The notes beneath the pieces were generated by a model. The model saw only the letters and a program-made list of their open reading frames with translations. It was not told the origin of the DNA and ran no database searches. DNA of 64,000 nt from Acanthopleuribacter pedis (GTDB lineage: Bacteria; Acidobacteriota; Holophagae; Acanthopleuribacterales; Acanthopleuribacteraceae), in NCBI RefSeq assembly GCF_017377855.1, contig NZ_JAFREP010000029.1:1-64000 (forward strand). Direction: 5' to 3'. Made by a program: the position numbers and the translations under genes. This document shows, piece by piece, positions 17,807 to 26,852 of this stretch. Within the stretch, counting starts at the first letter, position 1, and each line of letters starts with the position of its first letter.

Positions 17807-19156
17807 GTGGTCGCGCAACGCTTGGTAGACCAACTTTTTGCCGCGCCTAAGTTTGGGACCGGGATCGGGTTGCACCGCATGGCCTGGTTGCGCGCGCGGG
17901 TTGAGGCGGTGGCGCCCGACCTTCCCATGGATTACCTCAAGGTGACCGGCTCCAACGGCAAAGGCAGCACCTGCGCCATGGTGAGCGCCATGCTCAAGGC
18001 CCTCGGTGTGCGCGCCGGTAGGAACATCTCGCCCCACTTGTTCCGTTTCAACGAACGCATCACCATTGACGGCGCGCCGATTTCCGATGGCGATTGCGCG
18101 TCGGGTTTCGCCTGGGTTCAGGCCGCGGTGCAGGCTTGGCAACAACAGCACGGCGCCGGCTCCTTCGGCGCTTTTGAGATCTTCACCGGCATGGCCCTGT
18201 ACCATTTTGCCCGCAACGGGGTGGCGCACGGTGTGTTCGAGGCCGGCATCGGCGGCCGCTACGATGCGGTGCGGATGATGCCCGGCTCGCTCTGTGTCCT
18301 GACCTCGCTGGACTTGGAGCACACCCAACTGTTGGGCGATAGTTTGGAACTGATTGCCTACGACAAATTGGACCTGTGCCCCCCCGGTGGAACCCTGGTG
18401 CTGTTTCCACTTGGCGATCACGATTTGCTGCGGCGAATCCGTCATTACGCACGGCTGAAACAGATCCAGCTTTTTGAAACCGCGGTGCGGTGTCGTGTCA
18501 CCCATCGGGTCACCCATCCCACCGAAACGACCTTTAACGCGGAAATCGACGGCATGGTCCTTGAGGATCTGCGCCTGCCCCTGTTGGGCGCGCACCAGGT
18601 GGACAACGCGATGGTGGCCGCCTCCGCGGTCACCTTGTACGTGAATCGGTTGTTTCCCCACCTGTCCCAGGACGACCTCAAGCAGGGGATACGCGACGGC
18701 TTGGCGCGGGTGAATTGGCCTGGCCGCGCCACGTTTCTCCCCGGCCCGCCCCCGGTTATTTACGATGTCGGCCACACCCCGGCCGCGATCCAAACTTTTT
18801 GTGCGACCCTTCAGCCGATGGTTGCCGGCCGCCGGGTGGTGTTGGTGATCGGGGTTTCCCATAATAAAGCGGTTGAGGAAATCGTTACCGCCTTGGTCGC
18901 TGTCGCCGACCGCGTGATCTGTACCCGCGCCCACCACCTGGGGGCGCCGGTGGACCGCATTGAAGCCGCCGTCGCCGCCGCGCGGCCGCAACTCCCCCGC
19001 GAACGTTTTGAAACCGTGGAGGATGCCGTAACCCGTGCCGTGGCGATTGCCCGCGCCGAGGACATGACCCTGGTCTTTGCCGGCGGGTTGTTCCTCGCGG
19101 TTGAGGCGGTGGTCGCGTACCAGGGGGACGATCCAAGGGCGTTGCGGTTTTTCTAA
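17807..19156 (+). CDS. FolC-like Mur-ligase family protein (divergent folylpolyglutamate synthase)
   Basis: 449 residues from a GTG at 17807 that sits four bases after GGAAGGAGG. ATP-dependent amide ligase fold: P-loop VTGSNGKGSTCAM, FEIFTGMALYHF, FEAGIGGRYDAVR, TSLDLEHTQLLG and the C-terminal ligase domain with IYDVGHTPAAI. FolC enzymes add glutamate to (dihydro)folate. The lysine region reads IAYDKLDLC instead of the usual KAGI, so activity or substrate may differ. A second, more canonical FolC is encoded convergently and the two stop codons overlap (shared CTAA at 19153-19156). Confidence 0.85.
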   Translation: MVAQRLVDQLFAAPKFGTGIGLHRMAWLRARVEAVAPDLPMDYLKVTGSNGKGSTCAMVSAMLKALGVRAGRNISPHLFRFNERITIDGAPISDGDCASGFAWVQAAVQAWQQQHGAGSFGAFEIFTGMALYHFARNGVAHGVFEAGIGGRYDAVRMMPGSLCVLTSLDLEHTQLLGDSLELIAYDKLDLCPPGGTLVLFPLGDHDLLRRIRHYARLKQIQLFETAVRCRVTHRVTHPTETTFNAEIDGMVLEDLRLPLLGAHQVDNAMVAASAVTLYVNRLFPHLSQDDLKQGIRDGLARVNWPGRATFLPGPPPVIYDVGHTPAAIQTFCATLQPMVAGRRVVLVIGVSHNKAVEEIVTALVAVADRVICTRAHHLGAPVDRIEAAVAAARPQLPRERFETVEDAVTRAVAIARAEDMTLVFAGGLFLAVEAVVAYQGDDPRALRFF

Positions 19157-20379
19157 CCCGAGGTCGACAGATGCTCGCTCACCGCGCCTACCAAAAAGAC
19201 CGAGCCGCATACAACCACCGTGGTTGGGTCGTGTTTGGGTAGATCGCCAAGCGCCGCCGCGGGGGTTGCCCGCGGTTGGAAGTTGTCGGGTAAGGCGCGG
19301 GCCAGATCAGTCGGCGCCGCCGCACGGTAAAAACCGCCGACCAGGAACCCGCGCGGCGCCAAATCCCGGAGGTGGGTGAGGCAGGCCTGGTAATCCTTGT
19401 CCTCCGCCGCGCCGTAGACAAGAAAACGTTGTTCATAGGGGATCCACGCGTCCAAATACCCGCGCAACACCTCAAGCGCGGCAGGGTTGTGGGCCACATC
19501 CAGCAGCAGCGAGCGCCCTTCGAAGCGGCGCGATTCCAAGCGCCCGCCCAACGTTGCATTTGCCACATCGCCTGGAAAACAAGGGATCTGGTGCCGCTTC
19601 GCAATGAGCTGGGCGAGGCAAAGCGCTGTTTTTGCATTGTCGCGCTGGTGGGCTCCCGCAAAGGGGATTTGGTGTGCCACCGCGCCCAAATCCGTCGTCG
19701 CGGCATCAATCAAGGTAATGCCGCGCGGCTGGGTTTCGCGCCTGATGGTTTGCCGCACCGAGGGGGTAAGGCCGGGACCCAGGACCAGGGTGCCGCCGGC
19801 GGGACAGATCCCGGCTTTGTCCCGTGCAATGGCCGCGGCGGTGTTGCCCAGCCGATCCATGTGATCCAAACCCACGGTGGTCACGGCCGCCAGATCACCT
19901 GGCAGCAAATGCACGGAGTCGTTGTAACCGCCGACCCCGGCTTCGAAGATCGCGAGCCGGACGCCGCCGCTCCGGAAGAGGTCGAGCGCCATGAGAATCA
20001 GGACCTCAAAGAAGGTGGGCACCAAACCTAGCGGCGCCTGGTCGGCAAGGAAGGTCGCCACCCGTTGCGACGCGGCCTCGAGATCGTCAAAGGAAACCTG
20101 TTTTCCGTGGAGGCGGAAACGTTCGCACGGCGAAACCAGGTGCGGGCTGGTAAACAGGCCGATCCCTTGTTTGTGGTTGAGGCAGGCTGCCAACATGGCG
20201 CAGGTCGAGCCTTTGCCGTTGGTACCCGCCACTTTGACGATGTGCATGTCGTCGAGGTCAGGCTGATAAGCGCGGATCAAGGCGGGGAACCGCGCCTGCA
20301 GGCAGGGCGGCTGTTTTTTGTGGCGGGGCAGTTGTTTGAGTAGGGTTAGCAGCGTCGGCGGCCAGGGATTGTGCGACAT
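19153..20379 (-). CDS. folC: Bifunctional folylpolyglutamate/dihydrofolate synthase
   Basis: 408 residues. Family motifs: VKVAGTNGKGSTCAML (P-loop), LFTSPHLVSPCERFRLHG, FEVLILMALDLF, FEAGVGGYNDSVH, TTVGLDHMDRLGNTAAAIA followed by DKAGICPAG (the modified-lysine region) and LLLDVAHNPAAL in the C-terminal domain. This is the more orthodox of the two FolC-type proteins. Usual GGRLDATN appears as GGYNDSVH, a notable change in the glycine-rich loop. Convergent with the 17807 gene. The start at 20379 has no strong ribosome site; a slightly later ATG is not available before the conserved domain. Confidence 0.9.
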   Translation of the reverse strand: MSHNPWPPTLLTLLKQLPRHKKQPPCLQARFPALIRAYQPDLDDMHIVKVAGTNGKGSTCAMLAACLNHKQGIGLFTSPHLVSPCERFRLHGKQVSFDDLEAASQRVATFLADQAPLGLVPTFFEVLILMALDLFRSGGVRLAIFEAGVGGYNDSVHLLPGDLAAVTTVGLDHMDRLGNTAAAIARDKAGICPAGGTLVLGPGLTPSVRQTIRRETQPRGITLIDAATTDLGAVAHQIPFAGAHQRDNAKTALCLAQLIAKRHQIPCFPGDVANATLGGRLESRRFEGRSLLLDVAHNPAALEVLRGYLDAWIPYEQRFLVYGAAEDKDYQACLTHLRDLAPRGFLVGGFYRAAAPTDLARALPDNFQPRATPAAALGDLPKHDPTTVVVCGSVFLVGAVSEHLSTSG

Positions 20380-20505
20380 AAACGACTCTTGGGCATGGCG
20401 TAAGCGGCATCATCGCACGGCATGCCCGCGGGCGCCAAGCACAACCGGCCGGTCCGCGGGCTTCGCGCGGCACCCGCAAGCGTCGCGCGAATTCGTGGCG
20501 GTGGG

Positions 20506-21258
20506 TTAGCTTTTCTTTTGGAAAACCAGCACGAACCGGTCGGTTTTACCTTTGATCGCCTCGTCGTAAACATTCACGCTGTGGTCGTCACCGCTACGGC
20601 GCAACAGGTCGGAGGACTTGAGCAGGGTGAACCCCGCCGCGGTGAAATCTTGTTCCGCGTAGGCTTTTTCAATGCGGTGCAGGTCCTGAGCCGCGCTGCT
20701 ACCGCTGCCTTCTTTGGCGGTGTGGTCGATAACCACCATCAAACCGCCCGGTTTCACCGCCGCGTGCAATTGGGCCAGAAACTTTTTGGCGTCGATGGCC
20801 GGCCAGGAGGGTTTGCCGTTGTCCCAATAAAGGTCGTGGTAACAGTTCACCATAATCGCCATATCCAACCCGTCCTTGGGTAACTTCAGATCGTCGGCTT
20901 CGCTGACCAGATGGGTGACGTTGGCCAGGCGCCCCTCGGTGAAGCGCAGCGCCGCCCCTTTGCTACCGTAGTTCTTGTAGGAGGCATTGTTTTGGGCAAT
21001 CACCTTGCCCTCGGGGCCCACCACATGCGCCAGCAGTTCGGTGTAATACCCCGCCGACGAGAATATATCCGCCACCGTCCAGCCTGGCTTAACACCGATA
21101 AACTTAAGAATTTCAGCGGGTTTCTCGCGTTGGTCGCGTTCACGGTCTTTTTCGGAACGTTCGGCGTGGTCGACGGCTTTTTGGATGGGGTCGCCGGCGA
21201 GGGCGAGGGTGGAAAGGGTTAAAAACACACACAACAGCAAGCGGCTGGGAAAAGACAT
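20506..21258 (-). CDS. Exported class I SAM-dependent methyltransferase-like protein
   Basis: 250 residues with a clear signal peptide (MSFPSRLLLCVFLTLSTLALA, cleavage before GDP). The mature part is a Rossmann methyltransferase: LKFIGVKPGWTVADIFSSAG (motif I region, with SSAG in place of GxGxG), DLKLPKDGLDMAIMVNCYHD (motif IV) and LHAAVKPGGLMVVIDH (motif V/VI). Such signal-peptide methyltransferases recur in proteobacterial and acidobacterial genomes, but the substrate is unknown and SAM supply outside the cytoplasm is unexplained. AGAGGAG precedes the ATG. Confidence 0.85.
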   Translation of the reverse strand: MSFPSRLLLCVFLTLSTLALAGDPIQKAVDHAERSEKDRERDQREKPAEILKFIGVKPGWTVADIFSSAGYYTELLAHVVGPEGKVIAQNNASYKNYGSKGAALRFTEGRLANVTHLVSEADDLKLPKDGLDMAIMVNCYHDLYWDNGKPSWPAIDAKKFLAQLHAAVKPGGLMVVIDHTAKEGSGSSAAQDLHRIEKAYAEQDFTAAGFTLLKSSDLLRRSGDDHSVNVYDEAIKGKTDRFVLVFQKKS

Positions 21259-21490
21259 AGCGATGGCTCCTCTGAAAAAGTCAATGGATGCAGATGTTGA
21301 GATATACGCGTGATACGGTCGAATTTCTCACAGAAATCGGCCGGGGAAGAAGCCTTTAGGGACGGAAGTGGGACGAAATCCGGCTTTTTGGATGGCTGTT
21401 TTTATTTGATTTCGCCTCGGGCTTGTCGCCGCGCCGCTTGGAACCGAAAGGTAAAACAAAGGGTTCATACACCGATCCACGGGGAGGAAG

Positions 21491-23209
21491 ATGATGCGTC
21501 TCGGATGCTGCCTTTCGCTTTTTTGTTTGTTGACGCCCGGTTTCGCCGGCGAGGGTACGGCTGCGACCTTTACACATACCTATCCCGTGCCCCATCTCGC
21601 CACCGGTTGGCAAAATTACCTCACCGTCGACAATGTCGGCGCGGATCGCGCCACCTTTCAGGTGACCTGGTACAACGGTGCGGGCGTGTGCGTGCTGGAG
21701 CGTGAGGTGACCTTGGGCGGTTTTGAAAGCCTGCGCTTGGATCCGGCCGCGTCGGCGGATAGCGCGGAATCCGGTCGGATCACCACGGACCATGCCGAAC
21801 TCCAGTTCCGCGTCGCCTACATCGAAACCACGCAACAGGGAACCGCCGAATTCGCCCTGACGGAACAAACCGGTTCCGTCCTGCAGTTTAATTTCGGCGT
21901 TTATCCCGGCGATGTCGTTCCCCTGACTTGGAAAGGGCTGGCCTTGATGAACACCGGCACCGCGACCGCGGCCGTTCGTCTTTACGCGTTGGATGAAACC
22001 GGTTCCGTTTTGGCCGAGGCCGTTCGTGAATTGGCGCCCAACCAACGCTTGCGCGACATCATCGAAAACCTGTTTCCCGGGTTGACCTATTCGCAGGTTG
22101 CCCGCGTGACCGCGGTGGCCGACCAACCCCTTGCCGGCATCAATATCTCCGGCAACGCCTTTCGCCAGTTGTTGTTTGGTGCCGCCCGTCAGGGTGGCGT
22201 CGCCCCGGTCACCCAAACCGGGAGACCGCAATCGCTGCCGGATTTTGCTTCGCTGCAGCTCTACGATGGGGACAGCCCGCTGAACCAGGCGATTGCCGCC
22301 GACGCCCCCGTCGACCCCCATTCGGCGGCTTTGATCGCGGGCATGCAAAACGCGGGTGCGCTGGTGGTGCAGGTCGGCCAGTATTCGGCCCCGGTCTTCT
22401 TCGCCGAACCAGACACTCCCCGCGTCACGGTCAACCTGGCCTGCGGTGTCCCCTGGGAATTGGGCGTCACGGCGATGGACAACGTGCCCATGCCGGCTTG
22501 GGCCGAGGCCGCCGAGGATGTCGACGGCGCCGCCAACCCGCCCGTCGCCTGCGGCGAGGATGCCGACCAGGACAACCACCTGGTCGTGTTGGATCCGGTC
22601 AACCGTTGCGAATACACCTTTTGGCAGGCGCGCCGGGAGAACGGGGTATGGACCGCGAGTTACGGCGCCGCGATTTCGATGGACTCGGACGGCATTTTCC
22701 CCAACGGCATGTCGTCGCGGGGTTCGGGTTTCTCGTTTTTGGGCGGTTTGATTTGGCCCGACGAACTGCGCACCGGCCGCATCCAACACGCCCTGGTGTT
22801 TTCCTATCCCTTCGTCAGCGCGGGCGGTCCGGTTGCACCCGCCACCGACAGCGACGGCGTTTCCGACGCGGCCTTCGCCATCCCGGAGGGCGCGCGCCTG
22901 CAACTCGACCCCGACCTGGACTTAGCCGCGCTGGACCTCACGCCCTACGAACGCACCATCGCGCGGGCTTTGCAGGAATACGGCATGTTTTTGGTGGATC
23001 AAGGCGGCGCCTCGGGGATTGGCCTGTATGCCGTCGATCCGGTCAGCGCCGCGCGCAATCCTTATGAAGGCCTCTGGCCCAACGAGGATTACGTCGCCCT
23101 ACCCAACATCCCGCTGAGCGCCTTCCGCGTGTTGGCGCTGGGCGAACAGGACGCGTCCTTTCGCGAGCGCTTGCGCCTGCCCGACAACGCCTGCGTCACC
23201 TATCGGTAA
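21491..23209 (+). CDS. Large secreted protein, function unknown
   Basis: 572 residues. Signal peptide MMRLGCCLSLFCLLTPGFAGE. The N-terminal half (30-230) is beta-rich with the phrase NYLTVDNVGADRATFQVTWY, typical of exported acidobacterial proteins that share an immunoglobulin-like region. The C-terminal half (from about 320) has DNHLVVLDPVNRCEYTFWQA, SDGIFPNGMSSRGSGFSFL, LRTGRIQHALVFSYPF and ALQEYGMFLVDQGG. I recall this order from a family of uncharacterised secreted bacterial proteins. The GGGGAGGAAG ribosome site favours the second of two adjacent ATGs (21494). Stand-alone gene. Confidence 0.75.
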   Translation: MMRLGCCLSLFCLLTPGFAGEGTAATFTHTYPVPHLATGWQNYLTVDNVGADRATFQVTWYNGAGVCVLEREVTLGGFESLRLDPAASADSAESGRITTDHAELQFRVAYIETTQQGTAEFALTEQTGSVLQFNFGVYPGDVVPLTWKGLALMNTGTATAAVRLYALDETGSVLAEAVRELAPNQRLRDIIENLFPGLTYSQVARVTAVADQPLAGINISGNAFRQLLFGAARQGGVAPVTQTGRPQSLPDFASLQLYDGDSPLNQAIAADAPVDPHSAALIAGMQNAGALVVQVGQYSAPVFFAEPDTPRVTVNLACGVPWELGVTAMDNVPMPAWAEAAEDVDGAANPPVACGEDADQDNHLVVLDPVNRCEYTFWQARRENGVWTASYGAAISMDSDGIFPNGMSSRGSGFSFLGGLIWPDELRTGRIQHALVFSYPFVSAGGPVAPATDSDGVSDAAFAIPEGARLQLDPDLDLAALDLTPYERTIARALQEYGMFLVDQGGASGIGLYAVDPVSAARNPYEGLWPNEDYVALPNIPLSAFRVLALGEQDASFRERLRLPDNACVTYR

Positions 23210-23264
23210 GGGTTTTGTTCCGGCGAGGTGACGGCCCGCGAGGTGATGTTCATGCCCGTTCAGG

Positions 23265-24296
23265 TTAGCGTTGTACCCGAGCGGAACCTTCGCCGTCCAT
23301 CAGGTGCATGACCTCGGCCACCGACACACGGTTGACATCGCCGGGAACCGAATGTTTGAGGCAGCCGGCCGCGGTGGCGAAGGCCAGCGCCGAGCCGGGA
23401 TCGTCAAAGTGGTGCAAACCGTAGATGAGGCCGGCTGAGAAGGCGTCACCGGCGCCGACGCGGTCCACGATCCGCGTGATCTCGTAGGTGCGGCAGGTGT
23501 GGAACCCGTCTTGGTTGCGGAGGCAGGCCGACCAGCGATGGTGGTCGGCGGTGATGCTTTCGCGCAAGGTGACGGCCATTTGTTGCATGTGGGGAAAGGT
23601 GCGCAAAACCTTCAGGGTGAGTGCCGCGTAAGCGTCGGGATCCCAATGGGAGCCGGTCTCTTCGACGGCGAATTCGGGACCCAGGCATTTGCGGCAATCG
23701 TCCCGACCCGCGATGCCCACGTCCACGTAGGGCATGAGTTGGTTCATCACCTCGGGTGCGGTTTTGCCGTAGCGCCACAACTTGGCGCGGTGGTTGAAAT
23801 CACAGGAGACGGTGACGCCGCGATCCACCGCGGCTTTAACGGCCTCGAGCGTCAGTGCCGCGGCGCGCTTGGACAAAGCGGGCGTGATCCCGGAGAAATG
23901 GAACCAATCGGCGTTTTCGAAAATTTGGTCCCAGGGAAGGTCGCCCGGTTTCGCCAAGGCCATGGCGGAATCGACGCGGTCGTACAGAACCGTGGAGGCT
24001 CTTTGATTGGCCCCGGCTTCCAAAAAATACAGACCCATGCGCCCCGGACCGTCGCTCATGTAATCGGTAGCCACACCGAAGCGCCGCATCTCGGCCCGAC
24101 AGGCGCGGCCGAGGGCGTTATCGGGCAAACGCGTGACGTGGTGGACGTTTTCCCCAAAAGCAGCCAGGGAGACCGCCACGTTGGATTCGCCGCCGCCGAA
24201 GGTTGCCTCCAGGTGCGGCGTCTGGAGCAGCCGTTCGTGACCCGGTGCTTTGAGCCGCATCATGATTTCCCCTAAGGTCACTACCTGTCGTACCAA
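23265..24296 (-). CDS. kdgK: 2-keto-3-deoxygluconate kinase (PfkB family)
   Basis: 343 residues if started at the TTG at 24296, which has AGGAGG 8 bases upstream; a longer open frame from 24326 has no ribosome site. It phosphorylates 2-keto-3-deoxygluconate to KDPG, the last cytoplasmic step before aldolase cleavage. Motifs: VTLGEIMMRLKAPG, FGGGESNVAVSLA (PfkB signature 1) and DRVGAGDAFSAGL with the catalytic Asp at about residue 284. It is downstream of the SDR gene, but a strong terminator lies between them, so it may have its own promoter; a weak TGGTACGACAG operator-like match overlaps the start. End product of the alginate locus. Confidence 0.93.
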   Translation of the reverse strand: MVRQVVTLGEIMMRLKAPGHERLLQTPHLEATFGGGESNVAVSLAAFGENVHHVTRLPDNALGRACRAEMRRFGVATDYMSDGPGRMGLYFLEAGANQRASTVLYDRVDSAMALAKPGDLPWDQIFENADWFHFSGITPALSKRAAALTLEAVKAAVDRGVTVSCDFNHRAKLWRYGKTAPEVMNQLMPYVDVGIAGRDDCRKCLGPEFAVEETGSHWDPDAYAALTLKVLRTFPHMQQMAVTLRESITADHHRWSACLRNQDGFHTCRTYEITRIVDRVGAGDAFSAGLIYGLHHFDDPGSALAFATAAGCLKHSVPGDVNRVSVAEVMHLMDGEGSARVQR

Positions 24297-24385
24297 ATCG
24301 GTCCTCCTCTGAACCCCAATTCTCAAAAGGGTTCAGCTTTGCCGCAAAAGTTCTTGTGCGCCTTGCGGGCCAAGTCGGGTTCGTT

Positions 24386-24432
24386 GAAAAAAAGGTGCGC
24401 GGCGCGGCCCCGGGGGGAACCCGCCGCGCACC
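24386..24432 (-). terminator. Rho-independent terminator behind the SDR gene
   Basis: On the minus strand an 11-bp perfect GC stem (GGTGCGCGGCG / CGCCGCGCACC, plus-strand 24394-24404 and 24422-24432) is followed by seven T. It would end the TonB receptor-lyase-kdgF-MFS-SDR transcript before kdgK. Confidence 0.88.
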
Positions 24433-24448
24433 CGGTGGGGGGGACACC

Positions 24449-25201
24449 CTAAGAGAAGCTGAGGCCGCCGTTGATGTCGAGGTTGGCGCCGGTGATGAAG
24501 CTGGATTCGGAGGATGCCAGATAGGCAACCAAATCCGCGACCTCCGCGGCGGTACCCTCGCGGCGCAAGGGCGTGCCGGCCGCGACCTTTTCACGCACGG
24601 CATCTTTTGTGAACACATCATGGAAGGTGGTGGCGATCATGCCGGGGCATAGGCTGTTTACCCGGATGTTTTTGGGGCCGAGTTCCTTGGCAAGGGAACG
24701 GGTCAGCGTCATCACCGCGCCTTTGGCGGTGGCGTAAGCGGCGGCGCCGGGCCCGCCGCCGTCGCGACCGGCCAAGGAGGCAACGTTGATAATGGAACCC
24801 CCGTCGCCCATCAGCGGGACCACGCTTTGGGTTGCGAGGAAGGTGCTGGTCACATTGAGTTTCATGACGCCTTCGAAAAAGGCTTCATCCATTTCCAGCA
24901 AGGATTTGCGTGCGACCAAACCGCCCACATTGTTGACCAAAATATCAATGCCGTCACCGAATGCCGCGCGGGTTTCTTCGATCAAGCGCAGGATATCGGC
25001 GCGTTGGGTCATGTCGCCCGCCACCGCAATCGCGGTCCCGCCGGCTGCTTCCACCGCGGCCACGGTTTCTTTTCCGGCTTGGGGGTTGTGGTAGTAATTC
25101 ACCACGACTTTGGCGCCGAGCGCCGCCAATTTCTCCGAAACCGCGCGGCCGATGTCGCGCGCGCCACCGGTGACGATGGCAACTTTATTGTGAAGATTCA
25201 T
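24449..25201 (-). CDS. SDR-family oxidoreductase, probable DEH reductase of alginate catabolism
   Basis: 250 residues from the ATG at 25201 (GAAGGGAGCGATC upstream). Classical short-chain dehydrogenase: cofactor loop TGGARDIG near residue 12, NNVGG, NVASLAG with catalytic Ser, Tyr156 and Lys160 in AAYATAKG, and C-terminal ITGANLDINGG. By position between an MFS uptake gene and kdgK it should reduce 4-deoxy-L-erythro-5-hexoseulose uronate (DEH) to 2-keto-3-deoxygluconate with NAD(P)H; this role is inferred. It follows the MFS gene after 11 bp in the same transcript. Confidence 0.88.
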   Translation of the reverse strand: MNLHNKVAIVTGGARDIGRAVSEKLAALGAKVVVNYYHNPQAGKETVAAVEAAGGTAIAVAGDMTQRADILRLIEETRAAFGDGIDILVNNVGGLVARKSLLEMDEAFFEGVMKLNVTSTFLATQSVVPLMGDGGSIINVASLAGRDGGGPGAAAYATAKGAVMTLTRSLAKELGPKNIRVNSLCPGMIATTFHDVFTKDAVREKVAAGTPLRREGTAAEVADLVAYLASSESSFITGANLDINGGLSFS

Positions 25202-25212
25202 GATCGCTCCCT

Positions 25213-26499
25213 TCAAGGTAAGTGGGTTGTTGGTTTTGCGGTGAGCGGCCCAATGGTGCCGCCAAAAAGCCAGACGGCGCCTACCGCAAGCGGCACCAGG
25301 GCGGCGCCGAGCACGAAAAACGGGACATAGGAAGTTTGGGTGATCGCGGGGACCAGCCAGGTGGTGATCAGTACGCCGGACACCGCCGCCGTGCCGCTGA
25401 CGCCGGCGAGCGAACCCACCGATTTACCCGAGAAGTAATCGCTGGGCAGGGTTTGGATGTTGCCGATGGCCAGTTGAAAGCCGAACAGAATGACGGCGAT
25501 CAACAGAACCGCGACCAGCGGGGTGGCCGCGTAGGCGGTGGCGATCAGGCTGGGCAGCATGATGGCGCCGCCGAGGGTGATGGTGTGTTTGCGGGCGTAA
25601 TTGATGGTGCGGCCGTTTTTGATGAGGTAACCCGCGAGCCAGCCGCCAAAAACCGCGCCCAAGGCCGCGCCGACATAGGGTACCCAGGCAAACATGCCGA
25701 TTTGTTTGATGTCGAAGCCGAATTGATCGGCGAGGTAAATGGGCAGCCACGAAACGAACAGCCACCACACGGGGTCGAGGAAAAACCGCGCGGCGATGAC
25801 GGCCCAACTTTGGCGGTAGCGCAGCATTTCCAGCCAGCCGGGGGCGGCCTGGTCATCTTGGCTCGCGGTGGTGTCGGCTTTTTGGCCGCTTAAGATGTAG
25901 GCGCGTTCCTCCTCGGACAACCAGGGGTGGCGGTCGGGCGGGGCCTTGTAAACCAGCAGCCAGGGCAACAGCCAAACAATGCCCAACACGCCAATGGCGA
26001 CAAAGGTGCCTTTCCAGCCCAAAAAGACGTACAGCCAGGCGATGAGCGGTGCCGAAACCACCGCGCCGACCGAGGCGCCCGCGTTAAAAATCCCCTGGGC
26101 CAAGGCCCGCTCATTGATGGGAAACCATTCGGCATTGGCCTTGGTGGCTCCTGGCCAGTTGCCGGCCTCGCCCACGGCCAGGCCGAAGCGGACCAGGCCC
26201 AGGCCGACCACCCCGCGCACCACGGCATGGAGCATGATCGAAAGCGACCAAACCACGATGGCCAGGACAAAACCGAGGCGGGTGCCGATCAAGTCAAAGA
26301 TTTTGCCGAACAAGGATTGGCCGAGCGCGTAACCGACCATAAAAAAGGTGAGAATCAGTGCGTAATCATTTTTGGTCATGCCCAGTTCTTCCGAGATCTG
26401 GGGCCACATCACCGCCAACGCGTTGCGGTCGATGTAGTTGATCACCGTGGCAATCGCGACCAAGCCGACGATCACCCAGCGCAGGTTTTTGGTGTTCAT
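25213..26499 (-). CDS. MFS transporter, hexuronate (ExuT/GudP-like) type
   Basis: 428 residues with about 12 membrane segments. Features of the anion:cation symporter branch of the major facilitator superfamily: VINYIDRNALAVMWPQISEE after the first segment, GKIFDLIGTRLGF in the first loop, RFGLAVGEAGNWPGATKA, and a charged central loop (PPDRHPWLSEEERAYIL). It likely moves the linearised alginate monomer (DEH) or oligomers across the inner membrane. It starts at 26499, overlapping the kdgF stop (ATGA), so the two are translationally coupled. Confidence 0.92.
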   Translation of the reverse strand: MNTKNLRWVIVGLVAIATVINYIDRNALAVMWPQISEELGMTKNDYALILTFFMVGYALGQSLFGKIFDLIGTRLGFVLAIVVWSLSIMLHAVVRGVVGLGLVRFGLAVGEAGNWPGATKANAEWFPINERALAQGIFNAGASVGAVVSAPLIAWLYVFLGWKGTFVAIGVLGIVWLLPWLLVYKAPPDRHPWLSEEERAYILSGQKADTTASQDDQAAPGWLEMLRYRQSWAVIAARFFLDPVWWLFVSWLPIYLADQFGFDIKQIGMFAWVPYVGAALGAVFGGWLAGYLIKNGRTINYARKHTITLGGAIMLPSLIATAYAATPLVAVLLIAVILFGFQLAIGNIQTLPSDYFSGKSVGSLAGVSGTAAVSGVLITTWLVPAITQTSYVPFFVLGAALVPLAVGAVWLFGGTIGPLTAKPTTHLP

Positions 26500-26852
26500 G
26501 CCGGTGGTTGCTCCTTCAAAAAGTCTTCACGCGCCGGGCTAAACACGTCAATCAGCACGCCGGGTTTGCGACAGACGGCGCCGTGCTCCTGGTGGGGCGT
26601 GACATAAAAGCCGTCGCCGCGGCGCAAGCGTTGCCGCTCACCGTTGATGGTGACGTCGAATTCGCCGCTTTCCACGTAGGTCGCTTGCGCGTGCGGGTGG
26701 CGATGCAAGGCGCCCACCGCATCTTGGTCAAAAGTCACCCGTGCCATGAGAATCGTTTCGCCATATCCCAGCAGTTGCCTTTGGATGCCGGGTTCAATCC
26801 GTTCCACGGCGATGTGATCGCCAAACAGAAAGGCGCTGCTCTCTCGTTTCAT
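26496..26852 (-). CDS. kdgF: Cupin protein KdgF
   Basis: 118-residue single-domain cupin. Metal ligands are visible in GALHRHPHAQATYVESGEFD and in the second motif GDGFYVTPHQEHGAV. KdgF enzymes speed the opening of 4,5-unsaturated monouronates from pectin or alginate to the linear ketonized form, linking lyase and reductase steps. The ATG at 26852 lies inside the end of the lyase gene (stop TGA shared as ATGA) with AAGGAG within the lyase's last codons, and the gene overlaps the MFS start by 4 bases. Confidence 0.93.
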   Translation of the reverse strand: MKRESSAFLFGDHIAVERIEPGIQRQLLGYGETILMARVTFDQDAVGALHRHPHAQATYVESGEFDVTINGERQRLRRGDGFYVTPHQEHGAVCRKPGVLIDVFSPAREDFLKEQPPA

